From Bifidobacteriaceae bacterium (GTDB taxonomy: Bacteria > Actinomycetota > Actinomycetes > Actinomycetales > WQXJ01): 10,065 nucleotides of DNA. Made by a program: the position numbers and the translations under genes. This document shows, piece after piece, positions 1-8,300 of this stretch. Positions within the stretch are counted from its first letter, which is position 1; the number at the start of each line of letters is the position of its first letter. A model generated the notes under the pieces. That model was given only the letters and a program-made list of their open reading frames with translations, was not told the DNA's origin and did not search any database. The stretch spans positions 1-10,065 of the forward strand of contig JAISMT010000158.1 in NCBI GenBank assembly GCA_031276585.1. Reading direction: 5' to 3'.

Positions 1-22
1 CTGGTCAAGGCTCTGTCCTTCT
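1..22 (-). promoter_or_regulatory. Possible ribosome binding site and TTG start of the next gene (runs off the left edge)
   Basis: Read on the minus strand, 31 bases past the glmU stop there is AGAAGGA (complement of 16-22), followed after 7 bases by TTG (complement of 6-8) and then ACC. The spacing and Shine-Dalgarno match are good, so a gene in the same direction as glmU could begin here with Met-Thr. In many actinobacteria glmU is followed by prs (ribose-phosphate pyrophosphokinase), which makes prs the natural guess, but only two codons are visible and nothing in the sequence confirms it. The 31-base gap without an obvious terminator would fit co-transcription with glmU. Confidence 0.3.
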
Positions 23-52
23 TAGCTGCGGATCGAATTGTGGTTGTTTTAG

Positions 53-1543
53 TTAGTCCTGCATGGTGGGTGTTTGGCCGGGCTCCAGGTCCGCGCCACC
101 CCCATTGTCCCAACTACCGGCTTGGGCCGCGGCCCGAGCACTAGAAGATCCGGGACGTTTACGTAAAGTCCAGCCCTCCACCAGACGTTGCGCTGGTGCG
201 CTCACCACCAAAGCCCCCGGCGGCACATCCCCCCGCACTATGGTGCCGGCCCCTGAATAAGCTCCAGCCCCCATTTCTACTGGAGCCACAATCACGTTGT
301 TAGAACCGATCCGCACCGCTGGGCCGATGCTGCAGCGGGACTTATGCACGCCATCGTAGTTGGCAAAAATAGTCCCGGCCCCCACGTTGGCACCCTCGCC
401 GATGGCGGCGTCCCCCACATAGGCCAGATGCGGCACCTTAGCACCCGTTTCCACTTGGGCTGCCTTCAATTCAGTGAAGGAACCGGCTTTAGTGTCTGCC
501 CCGAGCACCGTACCGGGCCTGAGGTGTGTAAACGGCCCTACGTTGGCAGCTGGTCCAATCACAACTCCAGTGGCTACCGTCCGGTCTACCGTGGCACCAC
601 GGCCCACTTTGGTATCAGTCAAGGTAGTAAAAGGTCCGATGACGGCCCCCGCCGCTATTACGGTGTTTCCCGCCAGGTGGGTGCCAGGGAGAACCGTCAC
701 GTCTGCTTCTAGCTCTACTTCAGCATCGATCCAGGTGGTAGCTGGGTCAACCACAGTTACGCCTTGCAGTTGAAACTGTTCTACTAGACGGCGGTTGAAG
801 GTAGAGGCCACCCGGCTCAAAGCTGCTCTGTCGTTGATTCCCGCAATGGTAGCCGGGTCCTTACACGTCAAAGCACCCACAGCACCGCCCTGCTGCCGGG
901 CCAGCTGCACCACGTCGGTGAGATAAACCTCCCCTTGAGCGTTTTGTTGGGTTACTTGACTTATACAATCTCGCAACGTGGCGGTCTGGAATAGATAGAC
1001 CGAGGCGTTAACCTCCTGAAGGCGGCGTTGCTCCTCACTGGCGTCTTTCTCCTCCACAATCTGCTCAACCTGTCCCTGCGAATTACGCACCACCCGTCCA
1101 TAGCCAAATGGGTTCGGTAAACAGGCTGTCAACAACGTGATCACATTGTTTTCTTGCGCATGTTGGGTTGCCAGCTGAGTCAAAGTGGGGCCATCAAGCA
1201 GTGGAGTATCCCCCGGTATAACCAATATTTGGGCCGGTGCGGCAACATTCTGTGGAAGTGCCTCTAACGCTGCTAAAGCACATTGAACGGCCCGGCCCGT
1301 ACCAGGCGTCTCGTCTTGGTCTGCAATCAAAGCTTGAGGGGCCCAACGTAGTGCTTCCTCCGCCACTTGATCCCGCCCGTGGCGAACTACCACCACAATC
1401 TGCCCCGGATCGGTGGCTTGGGCAGCTCGGATAGCGTGACCCAAGAGCGTGACCCCCGCCAAACGGTGCAACACCTTAGGGGTGGATGATCTCATCCGGG
1501 TACCTTCGCCAGCAGCAAGGATAATCACAGCGGGCTTAGTCAT
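53..1543 (-). CDS. glmU: GlmU: bifunctional UDP-N-acetylglucosamine pyrophosphorylase / glucosamine-1-phosphate N-acetyltransferase
   Basis: This cytoplasmic enzyme acetylates glucosamine-1-phosphate with acetyl-CoA and then uridylylates it with UTP, giving UDP-GlcNAc for peptidoglycan and other glycans. The N-terminal nucleotidyltransferase domain (about 1-240) has the signature LAAGEGTRMRSSTPKVL (residues 9-25), GTGRAVQ (81-87), the metal-binding Asp of PGDTPLL (D112) and Asn of INDR (N237). The C-terminal left-handed beta-helix (about 260-455) keeps the acetyltransferase residues: R342 in HLRPG, K360 in ELK, H372 and Y375 in PHLAYVGD, N386 in NVGAG, and NYDG (395-398) followed by K401. At 496 residues it is longer than the E. 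coli enzyme (456) and close to actinobacterial forms; the extra tail from about 460 is low-complexity and ends in MQD. The ATG at 1543 is preceded by GGAG (complement of 1554-1557), 10 bases upstream. No frame damage is seen. It is transcribed divergently from tRNA-Gln. Confidence 0.97.
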   Translation of the reverse strand: MTKPAVIILAAGEGTRMRSSTPKVLHRLAGVTLLGHAIRAAQATDPGQIVVVVRHGRDQVAEEALRWAPQALIADQDETPGTGRAVQCALAALEALPQNVAAPAQILVIPGDTPLLDGPTLTQLATQHAQENNVITLLTACLPNPFGYGRVVRNSQGQVEQIVEEKDASEEQRRLQEVNASVYLFQTATLRDCISQVTQQNAQGEVYLTDVVQLARQQGGAVGALTCKDPATIAGINDRAALSRVASTFNRRLVEQFQLQGVTVVDPATTWIDAEVELEADVTVLPGTHLAGNTVIAAGAVIGPFTTLTDTKVGRGATVDRTVATGVVIGPAANVGPFTHLRPGTVLGADTKAGSFTELKAAQVETGAKVPHLAYVGDAAIGEGANVGAGTIFANYDGVHKSRCSIGPAVRIGSNNVIVAPVEMGAGAYSGAGTIVRGDVPPGALVVSAPAQRLVEGWTLRKRPGSSSARAAAQAGSWDNGGGADLEPGQTPTMQD

Positions 1544-1640
1544 ATGGTTTGTTCTCCAACGCTAAGGGTGAGGCCGGGATGGTTACGGCCTACAGCTTAG
1601 TGGGCCCGCCAGGAATTGGTTGCCGCCACCGGGAGGACGG

Positions 1641-1690
1641 CGTCTGGGGACAGCCCCCCAGCGGCGTTTTTTGGCGCCCCCGTCCAGACG
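1641..1690 (-). promoter_or_regulatory. Inverted repeats in the glmU upstream region, with two mutually exclusive pairings
   Basis: CGTCTGG (1641-1647) pairs with CCAGACG (1684-1690) to form a 7-bp outer stem. The same bases overlap a second, tighter hairpin, CTGGGG (1644-1649) with CCCCAG (1656-1661) around a 6-base loop. A small GGCG/CGCC pairing around the T6 run lies inside the outer stem. If glmU is transcribed from a start beyond 1690, its leader would carry these alternatives about 100-150 bases before the start codon. Whether the segment is transcribed is not shown, and it could equally be a protein-binding region between two divergent genes. Confidence 0.3.
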
Positions 1691-1740
1691 TGGCAGACTA
1701 GGGGGCCGGTGATTAACCGCGCTCCGGTCGTGATTTATGG

Positions 1741-1759
1741 GGACAGTAAAACGCTGTCC
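1741..1759. promoter_or_regulatory. Perfect inverted repeat GGACAG-N7-CTGTCC (operator-like)
   Basis: Six perfectly complementary bases flank a 7-base spacer, about 26 bases before the proposed -35 box of tRNA-Gln and about 200 bases upstream of glmU. The left half extends to GGGGACAG, an 8-mer that occurs again at 1646-1653. The size and symmetry fit a dimeric regulator site, but I do not recognise the motif, and a chance hairpin cannot be excluded. Confidence 0.3.
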
Positions 1760-1785
1760 GTAGAAGGCACGGATGCTGAGCGTCG

Positions 1786-1814
1786 TTGAATAGCCTAGGG
1801 AGCCGGTTTATATA
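1786..1814 (+). promoter_or_regulatory. Probable promoter of tRNA-Gln
   Basis: TTGAAT (1786-1791) matches the first four bases of the vegetative -35 consensus. It is separated by exactly 17 bases from TATATA (1809-1814), a reasonable -10 box. Transcription would begin near 1821, about 15 bases before the mature 5' end of the tRNA at 1836, which is normal for a tRNA transcript. Confidence 0.5.
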
Positions 1815-1835
1815 CCAGTTTCCTAGACGTCACTT

Positions 1836-1907
1836 TCCGCCTTGGTGTAATTGGCAGCACAGGGGTTTTTGGTGCCCTTAGTCTAGGTTCGAGTCCTGGG
1901 GGCGGAG
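1836..1907 (+). tRNA. tRNA-Gln, anticodon TTG
   Basis: The sequence folds as a complete cloverleaf. The acceptor stem is TCCGCCT (1836-1842) with GGGCGGA (1900-1906), including one T-G wobble. The D stem is GTG/CAC. The anticodon stem GGGGT/GCCCT encloses the loop TTTTGGT, with anticodon TTG (glutamine). The T arm is CTAGG-TTCGAGT-CCTGG, with the invariant TTC. The discriminator base is G (1907) and the 3' CCA is not encoded. The gene is divergent from glmU, and a tRNA-Gln next to glmU is, as far as I recall, common in actinobacteria. No duplicated 3' end is visible in the window, so there is no sign of an element integrated here. Confidence 0.93.
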
Positions 1908-2003
1908 CAGTTCACCGTTACCCGATACGTTGGAACGAGATACCTCCTAAAACACGGATGTCCCCAAGGCCCTAAGACGTCACACGTCCTGAAACATCAC
2001 ACC

Positions 2004-2319
2004 CAGATCTTTTGCGGGTAATCTTTCGCCGGGCCCCGGGTAACCCACCCCCAAAGTTTTCTTACTCCGGCCCCCAAATTTTCCCGCTACGGACACCCCT
2101 CAAAAAATCTCCTCGCTGTGCTCAGATCTTCCTGCGGAGAGACCTTGAGGAACCCACCCCACCAAACCTCCTCGCTCCAGTCAGATCTTCCTGCAGCGAG
2201 ACCCCGAGGAACCCACCCCACCAAACCTCCTCGCTGCGCTCAGATCTTTCTGCAGCGAGACCCCGAGGAACCCACCCCACCAAACCTCCTCCCTCCGGTC
2301 AGATCTTTTACGAGACCCT
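2004..2319. repeat. Tandem array of a 59-bp repeat downstream of the giant surface-protein gene
   Basis: Three well-conserved 59-bp units lie head to tail at 2123-2181, 2182-2240 and 2241-2299. Each begins CAGATCTT and contains GAGGAACCCACCCCACC and CCTCCTCGCT. A partial unit (2300-2319) runs into the hairpin at 2320. Before the array, 2004-2122 is 119 bases long (two units plus one base) and contains two decayed copies, recognisable by AACCCACCCCC and ATCTCCTCGCTGTGCT. AGATCT therefore occurs at 2005, 2124, 2183, 2242 and 2301. Because 59 is not a multiple of three, the open frames across the array are accidental. Related sequence occurs in the opposite orientation at 9615-9690, on the far side of the giant gene, which suggests a dispersed intergenic family. 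Confidence 0.85.
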
Positions 2320-2359
2320 GGGGGCAAAACTTTGGCGTAAATGTCAAAGCTTTGCCCCC
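2320..2359 (-). terminator. Long hairpin just past the giant gene; candidate transcription terminator
   Basis: GGGGGCAAAACTTTG (2320-2334) pairs with CAAAGCTTTGCCCCC (2345-2359) over 15 positions with one A-C mismatch, around a 10-base loop. The hairpin begins 11 bases past the TAA of the surface-protein gene, where a terminator would be expected. It lacks a run of T after the stem in the direction of transcription (GGGTCTCG follows), so it is either a terminator without a U tract, as is common in actinobacteria, or an RNA-stabilising hairpin. Confidence 0.55.
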
Positions 2360-2370
2360 CTAAGGGCCTC

Positions 2371-5300
2371 TTAGTATTGCGCTAACCGGCGGTACCGCAC
2401 GCGGGCCGCACTAACCAAAACCCCGCCAACCAACGTCAGCAGTACTCCTATACCCAAAAATCCCAGCGAATCTGATCCGGTACGCGGCAACGGCTGCGTA
2501 CCGGCAGGACTTGAAGCCGTAGGGCCACCGGTTGCAGGTGTGGCGTCAGTCGCTGGCGGAACTGGAGGAACCGGTGAGGTAGGCGCAGGCCCAGGCGGGG
2601 TTGGCATCGAAGTTGGTGTAGGTGTCGGTGTTGGAGTTGATGTAGGCGTCGGCTCAGGCGGCGTCGGCGTTGGCCCAGGCGGCGTCGGTGTCGGCCCAGG
2701 CGGCGTCGGTGTCGGAGTAGGTGTCGGTGTCGGCCCAGGCGGCGTCGGAGTCGGAGTAGGTGTCGGTGTCGGCCCAGGCGGCGTCGGAGTCGGCCCAGGC
2801 GGCGTCGGCGTTGGAGTCGGCGTCGGCGTTGGAGTCGGGGTCGGCGTTGGAGTCGGGGTCGGAGTAGGTGTTGGCGTCGGGCTAGGCGGGGTGGGCTGCG
2901 CCTCAATTACTTCTTCAGCTTGGGCCGTATTGTTCACCACGTTGGAATCAATCTGATCGTGAGTAACGGCTGCCACCAATTCCACCACATCACCTGCTGC
3001 GCCAGAGGCAACCCCGGATATCCGGTATTCCACCCAACCGCCCACTGGTAAATCACCAATCAGACAGGTGAAGACCGTACCATCGGCAGTGCATTCTGTC
3101 TCCGGGGTAACGCCTACCGTCTGCCCGGTAATCGCCACCTGCGGACCGGACAAATGTGGTGGCACCGTAAAGGTGACACGAGCACCAGTGGTGGGATCAG
3201 GGCCGTTGTTTTCCACCCGAGCCTGGTAGCCCAAGGTGCCTCCGGGGGGAACCGTGGCGTCATCGGCCGTCAGGGTGACCCCCACATCGGTGGGCGGTTC
3301 ATGCACGGTCTGTTCACAGACCGTTCCGGAGTTGTCTGAAGCGTTCGGGTCTAGCGCACCGGATCCCACCAGAGCCGAGTTGCAGAGTTCACCCTGGTAG
3401 TCCGGATCTACTGCAAACACCAAAACAGCGGCGGCCTGCGCTCCGGGTTGTAAAGTACCCACCTGGCAACGGATTACAGCCTGACCGTCAATTAGCTCCG
3501 GCGCGGCACAGGCCGGGCCACCTTCCACCGTTCCGGAAACATACGTCAAACCCGCAGGTACCGTGTCAGAGATGGTCACATCGGTCGCAGTTGAAGGACC
3601 GGTGTTGTTAGTGGCTTGCAACCGGTAGGTAACGGTGTTACCCACTTCAATCGGGTTGGGCGCCACCAGGGTCTTGATTATTGAGGTGTCTGCTACCTGC
3701 ACCACGTTGACAGTGACCTCAGCGTAGTTGTTTTCGTAATTCGACTCGCAGGTACCCGCCTGGCCGGTGGGGTCTGGGCAGTGCACGGGTGAACGCGAGT
3801 ACGCCTGTGCGGTCGCGGTGTAAGGACCGGCTGGTATGTCTGCCGGTATGGCCACGGTGACAGTTCCGGGCACCGTGATACCGGGGTCAAAGGCCTGCCT
3901 AAAGGGGGTCACTTTCCAGCCCACACAGGTCACGGTGTAGACCACATCTAAGTCTTCACCGGTGTAGCTGGTGGTGCAGTTCATCCACGGTTCGTTCACA
4001 CTGGTAACCACAAAACCTTTGGGGAAGGTAGAGACCACCACGGGGTAATCCAAAGTGGAAGGGCCTAGATTTACGCCGTTTAGGGTGTAGGTAATTTTGG
4101 TACCGGCCGATGGCGTATCAGTAGTCACAGCAGCCGTCACCGCTATGTCCGCTAACGCCTCCAATTCAGATTCAGCGGTAGCACTGTTGTTACCGGCATT
4201 GGAATCCAAAGCGGTAGAACTCACTGTTACCTGGTTTTTTATAGCCCGGGGTAGCTTCCCCGCGGGGGGTAAGACTTCCGGACATTCCACCGCGTTAACA
4301 TTGGGTTCACCCGGGCACCAGTAGGGCCGCAAATCACGCGGATCGGTATCCGCCACGATGCGGGTGTTGACGCTAGTCCCAGCGGCAATAGTTCCCAAAA
4401 CACACTTGACTAGCTGCTGACCGGCAGAATTTTCTCCTACCACCCGGCAAGTGGTAGAAGACTGCCCCTCATCTAACGTCAACCCCAGGGGCAGGGTGTC
4501 TTCAATCACCGTTCCGGGGGCGTGGGAAGGCCCATTATTCACAGTAGTAACGGTGTATCCCACGGTGGACCCAGCGTAAGAGGTGGCGGCATCGGCCAGT
4601 TTGGAAACTGCTAGATCTCCCACTTGAACCACGTCAGTGTTGTACTCGGCCTCCACCGGTTCAACCGTTCCCTTAGGGCCAGGGGTGGCGGAAACCGCTT
4701 GCGCCTTATTTAAAGCCCCGCTGCCCAGGCTGATTTCTCCAGAAACGTTGGGATCAATGGTGCCGTACACGTAAACCGATACCCGCTGCTGGTCCTGCGG
4801 ATCAGTGCTGGCTGGAATAGTTCCCAGCTCGCATTGGATGCTGGTGGCCGGGTTGCTGATCTGGCAAGTACCCTGACCGGTGTTGACCTGGGTGGCTAAG
4901 AATCCAGCCGGTAACGTGTCCGTCAACGTAACTTCTTTGGCGTCTGCTGCTACTAAACTGAGTTCATCACTCGGCCCCTCGGTGGCAGGCACCCACAAAT
5001 CTAGTTGGTAACCAAACTTTTGCCCCGCTATGTAAGTCTGATGGGTATCACCATTGGGGTTCTGGATGGTGGACAAAGCGGTTTTATCTAAATGAAGATC
5101 GGTACGGGGTGGCGCGATTTCCAAACCAGCAGTGTCGTAATTGTTCAGTAGATCACTCTCCGGCGTGGAAGTAGATATAGAAGCCCATCCCCCCGGTCCG
5201 TTATTACAGAAGGAAAGCCGGCCACAATCCGCATAAGATCCTTCCGGAATAGAAGAAGCCAGGGTGAAAGGAAAACTGAAAGTTATACTAGTTTCAGGTG

Positions 5301-8300
5301 GCAGAATTGGAACGCCCGTAAAATTAGATAAGTCGCAAACTAATTCCTGGTTCACTACTGAACACCAGCTAGGGAAGGAGCTTTGGTCTGCGAAAGAAGT
5401 GACAACCGTGTTAGCCAGAATCTGGACCTCTTTAGCGCTAGCCGGACCATTGTTTTTCAATTTGATCTGGGCGCAGCGCAATGAACCGGGGCCAGTATAC
5501 TGTCCAGAGCCAGGAACATCCGTCGCAGTGACGCAAGGACCCGTCCCAGTACCCGGGTAAAGTATAGAAAAATCAATTTCGACATCAGTTGTAACAATAG
5601 GAATAGCAGTATGGGTGTAACTATTGTTGTTTATAGCCGGGTCGGGGGTATCTGCCGTAACGGTCACAGTATTTTTAATAACGGTACCAGCATCAGTTTC
5701 CGGTAGCACCCGGACCGGGATCTCTAACCGCCAGGAGGGTGAACCCTCAGGTAAATCTGTTTTTTTACAAGTTACAATTTGACCGTCAGCCGAGCAACCG
5801 TCAGGTAAAGCGCCATCTACCTTTAATTCCGGCGGTAGCTGATCCGTTAATACCAGGTTACTGGCCGTACTGGGACCACTATTATTCACCGTAACTAAAT
5901 AATAGGTGGATTCACCGGCGGTCAAATTATCATGCGGGTATTTGAGCACTAAAAGGTCAGCCTGAGGTTTACCCGAATGGGTCCAAATGGCGGTGTTGTT
6001 AGCCGTATTCGGGTCTGAAGTAGTGCTGCTAGCGGTGGCTTCCTGTTCATACGGAGTTGAACCCACAGCATCCACTTTGGCAGTGAGTTGGAGCTGAACC
6101 AGGTCCTCTGGTGCCAAATCTCCCAGCTGACACTCCGGGGGGGAGGATGACAGAGAGCAGCTGCCAGGGCTATCGGAGACAACTTCGAAACTCTCAGCCT
6201 CCATCCCGGCTGGTAGTAGGTCAGTCAATTTAACCTGCTTGGCAGCCGAAGGTCCCAAATTTCGAACCAAAATGTTGTAAGTAACCACATCGCCGGGGGA
6301 TGGAATTAGAGCCGTATCGGCGCTTTTCTGCACTTCTAGGTCAGCCGAAGCGGTCACCTCAGTTTCCACGGTAGGGGTATCGGGATGCAGCGGCGGGGTG
6401 GAACCTTCTTCGCAGGGCTGCCCGCCACAAGTCAGAACCGCTTTGTTGGACACCGTCCCTGGTTCAGTAGCGGCCGGAATCAAAGCCCCCGTAATGGTGA
6501 TGGTGGCTTTACCGCCCACCCCACCGGGGGCATTCGGTCCCGGCAAAGTCCCCAAATCACAAGTCACTCCGCTTGAAGTATCCACCGTGCAAATGCCCCG
6601 GTCGCTGGTAGCGGTGGTAGCGGCATCGGACACCAAACCGTAAGTAGCCAACGCGTCCGCTATCTCCACTGCGGCGGCATCGGAAGGACCAAAGTTTTCC
6701 GCTGTGATGGTGTAAGAAACCCGACTACCCGCCACTGCCTGCTTAGGGCCGGTCTTTATTACTTGAATATCGCTGACCGGTTGGCCCGGGCTAACGGTGG
6801 CACTAGTCAAGTTGTCGGCTTGGACCGGGTCAAAAGTGGTGGAAGTAACCGCAGCGGTATTGGTGAAGTCACCGCTGGAAACATCCCCCCGGAGATAACC
6901 CGTGACCTGAACCACAGCAGACTGTCCCGGCCGCAACCGACCCTCACCCGCCACCTGGCATTGGAAACTAGAAGCATTGGAAAGCGAGCCGGGACACGTC
7001 ACCACCACATCACCGGCGTCTCCTCCACTCCCAGTGCCACCCACCGCACTGGTCAACACCAGTTTCCCAGCGCTAGCAGCCGCCACACTATCTGAGATCA
7101 CTACCCCCAATGCGTCCGAAAGGCAACCTCCCGGGTTAGTGCCACTGACATGGTTGCACTGGTTGGTGACCTTCAACGTCCAATTCACGGCGCTACCCGG
7201 TGTGACCGTAGCCGTAGCCGGCGTCTTCTCGATCTTCAAATCCGCCTGATGCGTCATAGGTATAGAAACCGTGTCCACGTTGTTGGACAGATCCGGATCA
7301 TAAGACGTGGTAGCTACTGAGGCCACATTGGACCAGGTGGTATCCAAAACCGAGGACTCAACCGCCCCAGACAAACTAACGGTAGCGCTTTGACCACTAG
7401 CCAAGTCTGGTAGCTCGCAAGTCAAAGTGCCGCCCGGTGCTGGTACCGGGCAAGTACCAGACGGACCAGCTGGGTTAGCGGTACTCCAAGCCACAGCTCG
7501 CGCTACGTAATTAGCGGGTAGCGAATCCGTAACCACCACCCCTTCAGCCTGGTTAGGGCCGTTGTTCTTTACCGCCAACGTGGTGACCGCTGCCTGGCCC
7601 GCTATAGCTTGATCCGAGGGGGAAACGGTTTTGGTGATTTGCGCATCTGCTGTCACCGCTACCGGCGTGTTGGTGGGGGGCGTGTCAAACACCGCTGGGA
7701 CATGAGTGGTCCCCGTCTCATAGTTGAGGTGGGCAATGTTCTTGAGAGTGGTGCCGCCCGCCTCTGGCAAAATCCGGACGCGGAATTGGAACCGAGTGGA
7801 ATCTCCCACGTTAATGGTTCCCCCAGTACCCCCTTGAGCGGCACCAGCTCCCCGGCCCAAATTGACACAAATTTGACGTTTACTGGCGTCATAACGCCCA
7901 AAACTCGTGCCGTTATCTGGCAACTCCTTTGGTGTGGTCACCGTAGTATCTGGCGTGGTGAGCAAGGTGAGAGAACCCGGCACATACTCCACCCCCTCCG
8001 GCAACGGATCACAAGAAACTGACTTGACCGCTGGGTCTTGGCCTGTGTTGGCGTACAGCAAGGTGTACTGCAACGTGTCTCCCGGTTTGGCGCCATCGGC
8101 CGAAGACACGTTCACTACCGATTTGGTCGATGACGTGAAATCAGGTGCATACAAGTTGATCGCCAACGCCAACATGCCGGGGTAATACACGTCCCCGGCC
8201 GAGGAGAAAGTAAAAGCGGCCTTGGTAGCGCCGTTAGGGATCACACCCGAAGCTCCCAGGTTTTTGATGTCATAACCCAATAGATTCCGGTGGGCTGGGT

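Noticed and set aside
1836..1907. tRNA-Gln as an integration site of a mobile element
   Set aside because: No duplicate of the tRNA 3' end, integrase or element genes in the window.
2012..2374. Plus-strand open frame of 120 codons over the 59-bp array
   Set aside because: The repeat length is not a multiple of three, so the frame reads each unit differently; no ribosome binding site and no recognisable protein.
2448..2906. Minus-strand arginine/leucine-rich open frame
   Set aside because: It is the out-of-frame reading of the same stalk repeat inside the giant gene.
2540..2956. Plus-strand open frame rich in Gly-Val
   Set aside because: It is the antisense of the Pro-Thr stalk repeat; the periodic DNA keeps all frames open. 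No separate coding evidence.
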